From NCBI RefSeq assembly GCF_036242395.1, contig NZ_CP108458.1, positions 6,510,001 to 6,574,000 of the forward strand: 64,000 nt of DNA. Reading direction: 5' to 3'. This document shows, in pieces, positions 6,580-16,079 of the stretch. The DNA comes from Kitasatospora sp. NBC_01266 (GTDB lineage: Bacteria; Actinomycetota; Actinomycetes; Streptomycetales; Streptomycetaceae). A program made the translations under genes and the position numbers. The notes beneath the pieces are model-generated. The model was not told the origin of the DNA and did no database searches. It was given only the letters and a program-made list of their open reading frames with translations. The first letter of the stretch is position 1, and each line of letters opens with the position of its first letter.

Positions 6580-9500
6580 TCAGCGCGCGGCCGGCGGGGG
6601 CGGGAAGAAGCCCGAGGTGATGAAGTAGTCGGTGTAGGTGCGCAGCAGCGCGTCGTCCAGCGGCGGGCACCCGATGCCCGAATCCGCCAGTCCGGCCAGG
6701 GTGTTCGCCTGGTCCAGCCGCACCCGGCCGAGCCGGGCGAGCGCGGGCAGGGTGTCGGTGAGCAGCACCGCCCCGTCCAGCGTGCCGGCGCCGGTCTGCG
6801 CGTCCGCCTCCGCGCGCCGGTGCAGGGTGCGGATCCACTGCGCCTGCTCCATGGCGTCCAGGCGGTAGCCGTAGCCGCGCAGTTGGTCCAGCACCTGCTC
6901 GACCGGGATTGGGGTGGGGCAGGTCAGGTGGTGGGCCAGGCCCGCGCCGGCGGGGCGGCGGGAGAGTCGGACGATGGCGGCGGCGGTGTAGTCGACCGGC
7001 ACCAGGTCGACCACCGCCGCGGCCTGCTCGCCGGGTGCCGGGCGCGGGGCCGCGCCGATCACCAGCATGGCGCGGACCAGCTGCCAGAACACGTCCCGGC
7101 TGGAGCCGGCGCCGCTGCCGGTGTCTCCGCTCACTCGCCCGCACCGGTAGACGCTGACCGGCAGGCCGCGTTCACCGGCCGCCCAGACGAGCTGCTCGGC
7201 CACCCACTTGCTCTCGGGGTAGCCGCCCGCCATCAGCTCCTCGGCGCCGAGCCGGCGCGCCTCGGGTACGGTGGCGAGCCGCTCGTGCGCCGCCACCGAG
7301 ACGGCGGCCGTGGAGACGTAGTGCACCGGCACCGGATCGGCCACCGTGGCCAGCCGCAGCACTTCCTGAGTGCCCGTCACATTGGCCGCGCGCAACCGCT
7401 GGTACGAGTCGACCGCGCTGACCCGGGCGCCGTTGTGGTACACCGCGTCGACCAGCCGGGCCAGTTGCTCGAAGCGCGCGGGGGACAGGCCGAGCAGCGG
7501 CTGCTCCAGGTCGCCGGGGACGGGGACGATCCGGCGGCGGGAGAACTCGTTCCACAGCCCGTACTCGCTCAGGTTGCGCCGGATCCGCCGGTAGGCCCCC
7601 GCCTCGTCCTCCGCGCGCACCAGGCAGTGGATGTCCGCGCCGGTGCGGTCGAGCAGTTCGCGCAGCAGGAAGGCGCCGAGGAAGCCGGTCGCGCCGGTCA
7701 GCAGCAGGTTCTCCCGGCCACCCGCCGGCCGTTCGCCCGCTGGCCGGCCACTCGCCGGCCGGCCGCCCCTTGGCGCACCGCCCGGCACGACGGTGATCGC
7801 GGGGTCGAGCACCGCGTCCGCCGTCAGCTGCGCCGGGGTCGGGCCGCCGACGCTGCCGCTCTCGGCGGTGCCGTCGACCGCCGCCAGCAGCGCGGCCACC
7901 GACTGCCGCTCGAAGAGCGCGCGCACCGCCAGCTCCACACCCAGCCTCCGGCGGATCCCGCTGATCACCCGGGGCACCAGCAGCGAGTGCCCGCCCAGCG
8001 CGAAGAAGCTGTCGTCGATGCTGACCTGCGGCACCCCCAGCACCTCGGCGAAGAGCTCGCACAGGATCCGCTCGCGCGGATTGCGCGGCGCCCGGCCCGC
8101 CGAGAGCGCCGCGAAGTCGGGCACCGGCAGCGCGGCCCGGTCGACCTTGCCGGTGGCCGCGACCGGCAGCGCGTCCAGCACCAGCACCACGGCCGGGACC
8201 AGGTAGTCGGGCAGCAGGCCGGCCAGGTGGGCCCGCAGCTCGCGGCCGTCCGGCGGCGCGGCGGCGTCCACCGGCACCGCGTACCCGGTCAGGAAGGTGC
8301 CGCCGTGCTGGTCGGCGCGCGGCACGACCACCGCCTGCGCCACGCCCGGGTGGCTGCCGAGCGCCGCGGCCACCTCGCCCGGCTCGATCCGGAAGCCGCG
8401 GATCTTCACCTGCCCGTCGGCGCGGCCGACGAACTCCAGCTCGCCGTCGCCGTTCCAGCGCACCAGGTCGCCGGTGCGGTACATCCGGCTGCCCGGCGCG
8501 CCGAACGGGTCGGCGACGAAGCGGTCGGCGGTCAGCGCGGGCCGGTGCAGGTAGCCGCGGGCCACCCCGGCCCCGGAGACGTGCAACTCGCCCACCACAC
8601 CGGGCGGCACCAGGGTCAGGTCCCGGTCCAGCACGTAGACCCGGGCGTTGACGGTGGCCCGGCCGATCGGCGGGGTGGCGCCGCCGGAGAGCGGGGCGCT
8701 GAGCGTGGCGCACACCGTCGTCTCGGTGGGGCCGTAGCCGTTGAGGAACCGGCGCCCGGCCGACCAGCGCCGTACCGTCTCGCCCGAGGAGGCCTCGCCG
8801 GAGACGATCATCGAGGTGAGCGAGGGCAGTTGGGCCGGTTCCAGCACGCTCAGCGCGGCCGGCGGCAGGGTCGCGTGGCTGACCCGGTGCCGCCCCACCA
8901 GCGCCGTCAGCGCGGGGCCGGGGGCGGTGACGTCGGCGGGTGCCATCACCAGCGTCGCCCCGGTCAGCAGTGCGCCGCACAGCTCCCAGACCGCCCCGTC
9001 GAAGCTGTGCGAGGCGAACTGCAGGATCCGGCTGGAGCTGGTCACCCCGAAGCGCCGCAGCTGCGCGGTGGCCACCCCGGCGATGCCCGAGTGGGTCACC
9101 ACCACGCCCTTGGGACGGCCGGTGGAGCCCGAGGTGTAGACGACGTAGGCGGGGTGCCCGCAGGTCAGCGGCCGCAGGCGGTCGGCGTCGGTGACCCGGG
9201 TCAGTGGCCGGCGGCTCACCGCCTGCCGGGTCTGCGGCGCGTCGAGCACGAGCCGCGGCACCCCCGCCGTGCCGGCCGGCGGCAGCTGGGTGGCCGAGTC
9301 GGTCAGCAGCACGGTGGGGCGGGCGTCCTCGGCCATGAACTCGAGGCGCGCCGCCGGGTAGTTGGCGTCCAGCGGCAGATAGGCGCCGCCGGCCTTGAGC
9401 ACCGCGAGGGTCGCCACCACCGAGTCGATGGTGCGCGGCAGCGCGATGCCCACGAAGCGCTCGGGGCCGACGCCGTGGGCGATCAGGTGCCGGGCCAGCC

Positions 9501-12500
9501 GGTTGGAGCGCAGGTCCAGCTCGCGGAAGCTGAGGGTGCGCACCGGGCCCGTGCCGTCGTCGTAGAGCAGCGCGGTCGCCTGCGGGGTGCGCCTGACCTG
9601 GGCCTCGAACAGCTCGGGCAGGGTCCGCTGCGCCACGTCGTGGCTGCGGTCGCCGCTGTGCGCCAGCAGCTGCTCGCGCTCCTCGGGCAGCACCACGTCC
9701 AGGTTGCCCAGCCGGCGCGCGGGCTCGGCGGTGACCTCCGCCAGCAGGCCGGTGAAGCGCCGCAGCAGCAGTTCGACGCTGCTCCGCTCGAACAGGTCGG
9801 TGCTGAACTCGGCCACCCCGGTCATGCCCTGGGGCTGCCGGTCGGGGCCGTGCCGCTCCTGCAGGCTGATCGAGAGGTCGAACCGGCAGGCCCCAGTGCC
9901 CACTTCGCGCGGCGCCACGCTGAGCCCCGGCAGCTGCGGCCCGCCCTGCGGGGCGTTCTGCAGGGCCAGCAGCACCTGGAAGAGCGGGTGGTGGGCCAGG
10001 CCGCGGCTCGGCGCGAGGGTGTCCACCAGGCGTTCGAAGGGCACGTCCTGGTGGGCGTAGGCGGCCAGGTCGCCCTCCCGGACCCGGGCCAGCAGGTCGC
10101 GGAAGGCGGGGTTGCCGGAGGTGTCGGTGCGCAGCACCAGCGTGTTGACGAAGAACCCGACCAGGGCTTCCAGCGCGTGGTCGGTGCGCCCGGCCACCGG
10201 GGTGCCGATCGCGATGTCGGTGCCCGCACCGAGCTTGGTCAGCAGGGCCGCCAGCGCGGCGTGCAGCACCATGAACGGGCTGGCCCCGACCTGCTCGGCC
10301 AGTTCGGTGATCCGGCGGTGCAGGTCGGCGTCCAGGGTGAAGGGCACGGTGTCGCCGTGCTGGGTGGCCACCGGCGGCCGGGGCCGGTCGGTGGGCAGCT
10401 CCACGCACTCCGGAAGCCGGGCCAGCGCGCCGCGCCAGTAGGCGAGCTGACGAGAAGTCAGGCTCTCCGGATCGTCCTCCGCGCCCAGTAGCCGCTGCTG
10501 CCACAGGCTGTAGTCGGCGTACTGGACGGGCAGCGGCTCGACCTTCGGCGCCCGGCCGGCCCGGCGCGCGGTGTAGGCGGCGGCGAGGTCGCGCCAGAGC
10601 GGCGCCAACGACCAGCCGTCGCAGGCGATGTGGTGGATCACCAGGACGAGCACGTGCCGATCGGGTGCGGTGCGCAGCAGCGAGGCCCGCACCGGCAGGT
10701 CGTGCGCCAGGTCGAAGGGCCGGCGGACGGCGGCGGCCACCGCCTCGGTCAGCTCCTCGGCCGCCACCTCACCGGCCTCCAGCGGCAACCGGGCGGCGAC
10801 GCTGTCCAGCACCTGCTGGCGGGGCACCCCGGCGGTGGCGGGGAAGACGGTGCGCAGGCTCTCGTGACGCGCCACCAGATCGGCCAGCGCCGCCTCGAGC
10901 GCCGCCCGGTCCAGCTCGCCGGTCAGGTCGAGCACCAGCGGCACGTGGTAGGCCGCGCCCTGGGTGTGCAACTGGTCGAGGAACCAGAGCCGGCGCTGGG
11001 CGAAGGAGAGCGGGAGCGGCTCGGGCCGCTTCCCGGCCACCAGCGCGGGCCGCTCGCCGGCCGACGCCAGGTGCACCGCCTCGGCCAGCGCGGCCACGGT
11101 GGGCGCCTCGAAGACGCTGCGGACCGGCAGTTCCAGACCGAGCACGGCGCGCAGCCGGGCGCTGAGCCGGGTGGCCGAGAGCGAGTGCCCGCCGAGCGCG
11201 AAGAAGCTGTCGTCGATGGTGACCTGGGAGACGCCCAGGATGTCGCCGAACAGCTCGCAGAGCAGCCGTTCCATCGGGTCGCGCGGCGCCCGCCCGCCCG
11301 GCGTGGAACCGGTGTCCGGCTCGGGCAGCCGGCGGCGGTCCACCTTGCCGTTGGGCGTCAGCGGCAGTGTCTCCAGCACCACGGTGGCCGCGGGCAGCAG
11401 GTATTCGGGCAGCCGGTCACGCAGGAAGGCGCGGATCGAGGAGAGCAGCGCGCCGGTGTCCCGGGTGGTCGCCGGGGCGTTGACCAGCGAGGCCAGCGGC
11501 GCCCCGGTCGACGCCGGCGACTGCGCTGACTGGAGTGACTGGGGTGGCGACGACTGCGGGCCCGGTTCGCCCGGGCGGCGGGCGGTGAGCGTGACGTCCA
11601 GGGCGTCCGCGACGGTGGCCGACCAGCAGACCGAGGCCCGCAGGCCCAGGCGCTCGGCCACCCGGTGGAACTCCTCCAACTCGGTGACCTCGGCGTCGTC
11701 CCGCTCGCCCAACGCCGGTATCAGGTCGCCCTGCTGGGCCGCTTCGAGGTCCCGCAGCGCCTGCGCGACGGGCGCCATCCGGGCGTCGGGCACCCCGGTC
11801 ACCCGCAGCTCGCGATGGCCGGTGGCGGCCAACTGGTCCGCGCTGGTGAGGTCCTGACCCCAGCTCAGCTCCACGGTCGGAGCCGGCGGTTCGGCGCCGG
11901 CCGGCTCGGCCACCGCCGAGACCTTGCGCAGCACCGCGTCATACCGGTACCGGGTCAGCTCGTTGACGGACCGGCCCCGCTTGACCCGCACCTCGCTGCC
12001 CGCCACCGCGGGCAGTCGGTGCGCCAACTCCGCGAAGAAGGCCGGGTCGACCAGCAGCTCCTTCTCCCGCACCATGGCCTGCTCGACGGCCGCGCGGACC
12101 AGCTCGGGATCCGCGGGCAGCTCCGGGCGGCGCAGCCGGACATCGGTGTGGAAGGCGCGCAGCAGCCGCAACTGCCGTACGTCGCCGACGAAGACGGCTC
12201 CGCCGGGGGCGAGCAGCTGCACCGCCTTGGTCAGCACCTCGGCGAGGTAGCCGCCGTCGGGGAAGTACTGGCAGACCGAGTTGATCACCACGGTGTCGAA
12301 GAAGCCGACCGGCAGGCCCTCGGTGTCGTCGGCGGCCCGGGCCCGCAGCTCGACCCGCTCGGCCAGCGCCGGGTCCTGGCGCACCAGCGAACCCAGCGCC
12401 TCGACCACTTGACCGGACAGGTCGGTGCCCCAGTAGGACTCGCAGTGCGGGGCAAGCCGGGAGAGCAGCAGACCGGTGCCCACCCCGATCTCCAGCACCC

Positions 12501-14088
12501 GGCGCGGGCGCAGCTCGCGGATCCGGTCCACCGTGGCATCGCGCCACTCGCGCATCTGCGCCGCCGGGATCGGCCGGCCGTCGTAGCTGCTGTTCCAGCC
12601 GGCGAAGTCCTCGCCGAACCGGGCCTCGGCGGCGCGCCGGTAGAGCGTGTCGTAGATCTCCTGCCACTCGGCCACCGGGTCGGGCCCGTCCTGGCCGGCC
12701 TGGGGATCGCGCTGCTCGGCCGGCACCACGTAGCCGACCAGCCGCTTCTGGCCGGCCTGGTCGGCGCGGACCACCACCGCGGCCCGGGCCACCTCGGGGT
12801 GCGTGCCGAGCACGGCCTCCACCTCGCCGGGCTCCACCCGGAAGCCGCGGATCTTCACCTGGTCGTCCCCGCGGCCGACGAACTCCAGGGCGCCCTGGGC
12901 GTCCTGGCGCACCAGGTCGCCGGTGCGGAACAGCCGAGCGCCGGGCCCGCCCTGCGGGTCGGCGACGAAGCGCTCGGCGGTCAGGCCCGGGCGCTGCCAG
13001 TAGCCGCGGGCCAACCCCGAGCCGCCGACGTAGAGTTCGCCGACCTCGCCGGGTTCGACCGGGCGCAGCCGCGGATCGAGGACCACGGTGCGCATCCCGG
13101 CCATCGCGGTGCCGATCGGCGTCACCGTGCCGAGCGCACCGGCCTCGGCCACCCGGTGGCAGGTGGCGAAGGTGGTCGTCTCGGTGGGCCCGTAGCCGTT
13201 GACCACGGCGAGGCCCGGGCAGGCGGCCAGCACCCGGCGCACGGCGGCCGGTGGGACCGCGTCCCCACCGGTCCACACCTCGCGCGCGCCGGTGAAGCAG
13301 CCCGGGTCCTCCTCCGCCAGGACCGAGAAGAGCCCGGCCGTCACCCAGAGCGCGGTGACGCCCGCACCGGTGACGGCGGCGGCGACCGCGCGGGCGTCCA
13401 GGTCGCCCGGCGGCGCCACCACCACCGTCCCGCCGGAGAGCAGCGGCACCCACAACTCGTAGGTCGAGGCGTCGAAGGCGTGCGGTGAGTGCAGCAGGAC
13501 GCGCTGCTGCGCGCCGCCGCCGAAGGCCGGGTCCCGGGTCAGCCCGACCACGTTGCGATGGCTGACGGCGACACCCTTGGGGGTGCCGGTGGAGCCGGAG
13601 GTGAACATCAGGTACGCCAACTGGTCCGGATCGACCCGGACCGGGGAGGCGGTCCGGTCACGTGGGCCGTCGCCGGTCGGCGCGGTGGCGGTCACCGGGA
13701 GCGTGCGCAGGCCGGCGCCGATCGGTGGTGCCGAGACCTGGTCGGTGGTGAGCAGCAGCCGGGCGCCGCTCTGCGCGAGCATCCAGTCCAGCCGGGCGGC
13801 GGGCTGGCGCGGGTCCAACGGCAGGTAGCAGCCACCGGACTTGGCGACCGCGAGCAGTGCCACCACGAGTTCGGCCGAACGCTCGGCCAGGATCGCGACC
13901 GGGTCCTCCCGGCCCACCCCCTCGGCCACCAGCCGATCGGCCAGCAGGTCCGCACGGGCTTTGAGTTGACGGTAGGTCAGCACCGTGTCTCCGCTGATCA
14001 GCGCGGTCGCGCCGGGGGTGCGCTCGACCTGCCGGGCGAAGGCCGTCGGCAGTGAAAGGGACTCGTCGGAGGGGCGCTGGACGGACAC
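6580..14088 (-). CDS. tleA: Dimodular NRPS A-NMT-T-C-A-T-R, indolactam/teleocidin type (TleA/LtxA-like)
   Basis: This 2502-aa synthetase reads in order: A1 (TSGSTGTPKG near residue 163) interrupted by an N-methyltransferase domain (about 470-716, SAM motif VLEIGVGTGLLLS), T1 (FFALGGHSL, about 968), C (HHIACDG, about 1151), A2 (TSGSTGRPKG, about 1658), T2 (about 2031), and a C-terminal NAD(P)H thioester reductase (LLLTGATGFLGAF at about 2129, YPESK catalytic pair at about 2287). Read by eye, the A1 code is DAYWWGGTFK (Val-like) and the A2 code DGWTISGVCK (aromatic; Trp fits the context). Predicted product: N-methyl-L-Val-L-Trp released as the alcohol. The GTG at 14088 is chosen for its AGAGGAG site; an in-frame GTG at 14163 adds 25 residues but has a poor site. 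It is divergent from the prenyltransferase. Confidence 0.9.
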   Translation of the reverse strand: MSVQRPSDESLSLPTAFARQVERTPGATALISGDTVLTYRQLKARADLLADRLVAEGVGREDPVAILAERSAELVVALLAVAKSGGCYLPLDPRQPAARLDWMLAQSGARLLLTTDQVSAPPIGAGLRTLPVTATAPTGDGPRDRTASPVRVDPDQLAYLMFTSGSTGTPKGVAVSHRNVVGLTRDPAFGGGAQQRVLLHSPHAFDASTYELWVPLLSGGTVVVAPPGDLDARAVAAAVTGAGVTALWVTAGLFSVLAEEDPGCFTGAREVWTGGDAVPPAAVRRVLAACPGLAVVNGYGPTETTTFATCHRVAEAGALGTVTPIGTAMAGMRTVVLDPRLRPVEPGEVGELYVGGSGLARGYWQRPGLTAERFVADPQGGPGARLFRTGDLVRQDAQGALEFVGRGDDQVKIRGFRVEPGEVEAVLGTHPEVARAAVVVRADQAGQKRLVGYVVPAEQRDPQAGQDGPDPVAEWQEIYDTLYRRAAEARFGEDFAGWNSSYDGRPIPAAQMREWRDATVDRIRELRPRRVLEIGVGTGLLLSRLAPHCESYWGTDLSGQVVEALGSLVRQDPALAERVELRARAADDTEGLPVGFFDTVVINSVCQYFPDGGYLAEVLTKAVQLLAPGGAVFVGDVRQLRLLRAFHTDVRLRRPELPADPELVRAAVEQAMVREKELLVDPAFFAELAHRLPAVAGSEVRVKRGRSVNELTRYRYDAVLRKVSAVAEPAGAEPPAPTVELSWGQDLTSADQLAATGHRELRVTGVPDARMAPVAQALRDLEAAQQGDLIPALGERDDAEVTELEEFHRVAERLGLRASVCWSATVADALDVTLTARRPGEPGPQSSPPQSLQSAQSPASTGAPLASLVNAPATTRDTGALLSSIRAFLRDRLPEYLLPAATVVLETLPLTPNGKVDRRRLPEPDTGSTPGGRAPRDPMERLLCELFGDILGVSQVTIDDSFFALGGHSLSATRLSARLRAVLGLELPVRSVFEAPTVAALAEAVHLASAGERPALVAGKRPEPLPLSFAQRRLWFLDQLHTQGAAYHVPLVLDLTGELDRAALEAALADLVARHESLRTVFPATAGVPRQQVLDSVAARLPLEAGEVAAEELTEAVAAAVRRPFDLAHDLPVRASLLRTAPDRHVLVLVIHHIACDGWSLAPLWRDLAAAYTARRAGRAPKVEPLPVQYADYSLWQQRLLGAEDDPESLTSRQLAYWRGALARLPECVELPTDRPRPPVATQHGDTVPFTLDADLHRRITELAEQVGASPFMVLHAALAALLTKLGAGTDIAIGTPVAGRTDHALEALVGFFVNTLVLRTDTSGNPAFRDLLARVREGDLAAYAHQDVPFERLVDTLAPSRGLAHHPLFQVLLALQNAPQGGPQLPGLSVAPREVGTGACRFDLSISLQERHGPDRQPQGMTGVAEFSTDLFERSSVELLLRRFTGLLAEVTAEPARRLGNLDVVLPEEREQLLAHSGDRSHDVAQRTLPELFEAQVRRTPQATALLYDDGTGPVRTLSFRELDLRSNRLARHLIAHGVGPERFVGIALPRTIDSVVATLAVLKAGGAYLPLDANYPAARLEFMAEDARPTVLLTDSATQLPPAGTAGVPRLVLDAPQTRQAVSRRPLTRVTDADRLRPLTCGHPAYVVYTSGSTGRPKGVVVTHSGIAGVATAQLRRFGVTSSSRILQFASHSFDGAVWELCGALLTGATLVMAPADVTAPGPALTALVGRHRVSHATLPPAALSVLEPAQLPSLTSMIVSGEASSGETVRRWSAGRRFLNGYGPTETTVCATLSAPLSGGATPPIGRATVNARVYVLDRDLTLVPPGVVGELHVSGAGVARGYLHRPALTADRFVADPFGAPGSRMYRTGDLVRWNGDGELEFVGRADGQVKIRGFRIEPGEVAAALGSHPGVAQAVVVPRADQHGGTFLTGYAVPVDAAAPPDGRELRAHLAGLLPDYLVPAVVLVLDALPVAATGKVDRAALPVPDFAALSAGRAPRNPRERILCELFAEVLGVPQVSIDDSFFALGGHSLLVPRVISGIRRRLGVELAVRALFERQSVAALLAAVDGTAESGSVGGPTPAQLTADAVLDPAITVVPGGAPRGGRPASGRPAGERPAGGRENLLLTGATGFLGAFLLRELLDRTGADIHCLVRAEDEAGAYRRIRRNLSEYGLWNEFSRRRIVPVPGDLEQPLLGLSPARFEQLARLVDAVYHNGARVSAVDSYQRLRAANVTGTQEVLRLATVADPVPVHYVSTAAVSVAAHERLATVPEARRLGAEELMAGGYPESKWVAEQLVWAAGERGLPVSVYRCGRVSGDTGSGAGSSRDVFWQLVRAMLVIGAAPRPAPGEQAAAVVDLVPVDYTAAAIVRLSRRPAGAGLAHHLTCPTPIPVEQVLDQLRGYGYRLDAMEQAQWIRTLHRRAEADAQTGAGTLDGAVLLTDTLPALARLGRVRLDQANTLAGLADSGIGCPPLDDALLRTYTDYFITSGFFPPPPAAR

Positions 14089-14677
14089 GTGGCACGAACT
14101 CCTCTGCGCGGGGCTCCGGAACGCGGCGACCGGCGTCCGGGTCGAGGGCACACGGAAGGGCACCAGGCGGCCTGGTGCTCATGCGGTTCGACGTCGTGTA
14201 GCGATCATGCCAAATGCTGGGGCGAAGTGGAGTGCCATGTTCATGTTTTCGGCTCTTCTCGCACACAGCTCGCCGCTGGCGCCGTGACCGGGGGCAATCC
14301 CAGCATGCATATGGCTGCGACATGTCCGGCCAGGCAATCTCCATCGGATCGGACCTGCGCTCTCCCGCTGCCGTGCGAGTAGCGAAGCGGCTACGGAAGG
14401 TCAGTCATATTGGCTGGAACAGGTGCCCGCCGGTAGGCCAGAGCGGACAAGCTTGGGCAAAGCGCGGACTCAACTCGCCCTGCGATGGGAAGATCGCGCT
14501 CGTTTCGGATCGTCCGCGCCACAGATCCCTCAGCGCTCTCCATGCATTCCGGCCTGTCTCGCAGGTCCCGCACGTCTCGCAGGTCCCGCACATCCCAGAC
14601 GTCACGCACACCTCGCGCACCTCACATACGCCGCACCCACCCATGCCCCGGCTCGCCCGGGGGGACAGGGAGATCCG
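14089..14677. promoter_or_regulatory. Divergent intergenic region between NRPS and prenyltransferase
   Basis: These 589 nt hold no convincing gene and must carry both promoters of the divergent cluster halves. The middle part (about 14200-14470) is noticeably less GC-rich than the flanks, as expected for a control region. A 17-bp palindrome (CACCAGGC-g-GCCTGGTG, 14161-14177) coincides with an alternative NRPS start and could be an operator. Closer to the prenyltransferase are short tandem repeats (14556-14591 and degenerate continuation). No regulator gene accompanies the cluster in the window. Confidence 0.55.
14556..14591 (+). repeat. 18-bp tandem direct repeat in prenyltransferase leader
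   Basis: GTCTCGCAGGTCCCGCAC occurs twice in immediate succession, followed by degenerate copies rich in CRCAC up to about 14640. It ends some 40-80 nt before the prenyltransferase ribosome site. The function is unknown. Confidence 0.7.
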
Positions 14678-15859
14678 ATGGAAGCCCACGGAACCGACCA
14701 CCGCGCGGCCGCCGCCGCCGACTTCAGCCCGGACTCGGGCGTCATCGCCGAGATGGTGGGGCGCCCGCTGCGTTTCGACTCCACCCGCTACCTGCCGACG
14801 GACAGCTACGCGCAGGTCGCCACCGACCGCGTCTGGCGTGCCCACCAGAGCCTCGGGCTCACCGGCGAGAGCCGCGAGTCGATCCTGGCCCTGCTGGCGG
14901 AGTTGACCGAGCCCTGGGGCCGCCTGCCGGTCGGCACGCCCCCCGAGCGGGCCTGCTGGGTCTCCATCGACGGCATGCCCTTCGAGGCCTCGGTCGCCTG
15001 GGTGAACGGGACGGCCGGCGTCCGGCTCTCCCTCGAGCCCCCGGGCGAGGGCACCGCCGTCTCCCGGATGCGCGAGGCGATGGCCCTCACCCGCCGCCTG
15101 GCCGGCCGACCGGGCGTCTCCGTCGACCGACTGCTCAAGATCGAGGACCTCTTCGTCGAGGACGATCCGCAGGGGTTCTTCACCATGGCCCACGCGCTCG
15201 CCTGGCGGCCCGGCGCCCACCCCCAGTACAAGATCTGGCTCAACCCGGCGGTGGCCGGCCGCGAGCAGTCCGCCGACCGCGCCGAGCAGGCGATGCTCCG
15301 CCTGGGCCTGGAGCGTCCCTGGCGCGCCCTGGTCGACCACCTCGGCGGCTTCACCTCGGCCCACGAGCCCGTCGCCATCGCCCTGGACCTGGTGGACGGC
15401 GAGGACTTCAGGGCGCAGGTGTACCTGGCGCACTCCGGGGTGAGCGCGGCGGAGATCGACGCCAAGGCCGCCGTCGCCCACGACCACGTCCCCGGCCTGT
15501 TCGCCCGCGCGCTGCACCAGATCAACGGCCCGCACGACGCGGCGGCCTGGCAGCGCAAGCCCCCCGTCACCACCTTCGCCCTCGACACCCGCCACGAACT
15601 GCCGAGCGCGACCATCTACGTCCCGCTGATCCCGGTGCACGACAGCGACGCGGCGGCCCGCGACCGGGTGGCGGCCTTCCTGCGCGCCGAGGGCTCCCCG
15701 GCGGCCGACCCCTACGCCGCCCTGCTCGACGACCTCGCCGACCGCCCGCTGGCGCGGTCGCTGACCCAGAACTTCATGTCCTACCGGGGCGGCGACGCCT
15801 CGCGCTTCTCCATCTACCTGGCGCCGGGCACCTACCGGGCAGCCGATGAACTGGACTGA
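14678..15859 (+). CDS. tleC: Indole prenyltransferase, DMATS/ABBA type (TleC/LtxC/MpnD-like)
   Basis: This 393-aa protein has the length and pattern of tryptophan dimethylallyltransferase-family (ABBA-barrel) enzymes: N-terminal 'IAEMVGRPLRFDSTRYLP', KIEDLF, 'QYKIWLNPAVAGREQ' and the C-terminal 'SRFSIYLAPGTYR', with alternating basic and tyrosine residues that bind the prenyl diphosphate in this fold. The start is the ATG preceded by GGGAG; the frame is open upstream, but that part is repeat-derived. In the teleocidin, lyngbyatoxin and pendolmycin pathways the homologue attaches a geranyl or dimethylallyl group to C7 of indolactam V. The donor used here cannot be read from sequence. It is divergent from the NRPS, unlike a simple single-operon layout. 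Confidence 0.85.
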   Translation: MEAHGTDHRAAAAADFSPDSGVIAEMVGRPLRFDSTRYLPTDSYAQVATDRVWRAHQSLGLTGESRESILALLAELTEPWGRLPVGTPPERACWVSIDGMPFEASVAWVNGTAGVRLSLEPPGEGTAVSRMREAMALTRRLAGRPGVSVDRLLKIEDLFVEDDPQGFFTMAHALAWRPGAHPQYKIWLNPAVAGREQSADRAEQAMLRLGLERPWRALVDHLGGFTSAHEPVAIALDLVDGEDFRAQVYLAHSGVSAAEIDAKAAVAHDHVPGLFARALHQINGPHDAAAWQRKPPVTTFALDTRHELPSATIYVPLIPVHDSDAAARDRVAAFLRAEGSPAADPYAALLDDLADRPLARSLTQNFMSYRGGDASRFSIYLAPGTYRAADELD

Positions 15860-15899
15860 CCAGCGCCAGAACTGACGATGCGTCCGGGGCTGCCGTCCC

Positions 15900-15932
15900 G
15901 CCCGCTCGGTGCCGAGGGCCTCGGTAGCGGGC
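15900..15932 (+). terminator. Probable terminator after prenyltransferase
   Basis: An imperfect stem-loop pairs GCCCGCT with AGCGGGC and, internally, CCGAG with CTCGG, about 40 nt after the stop. Confidence 0.5.
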
Positions 15933-16079
15933 CGATCGATCCTGGCGCAACGCTGACGTAGGCGTTCTGGTGGGACGGCAGTTCGCGTCGCACACTGAGG
16001 AGGCAGGGGGCTCCGGGTGGCGCACGAGTGGCACGCGGGGCCGGAATCGACCGGGGTGGTACGAGGGGGAGGGACGATC

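Noticed and set aside
6820..10491. 1223-aa plus-strand reading frame
   Set aside because: It is the antisense shadow of the NRPS; its Gly/Arg/Val/His-rich composition has no domain, and third-position GC bias follows the minus strand.
14556..14640. CRISPR-like array
   Set aside because: The units are contiguous 18-mers without spacers, and there are no cas genes; nothing else in the window has repeat-spacer periodicity.
14405..14680. Cys-rich minus-strand peptide (CGTCET repeats)
   Set aside because: It only reflects the 18-bp tandem repeat in the prenyltransferase leader; no start or ribosome site fits.
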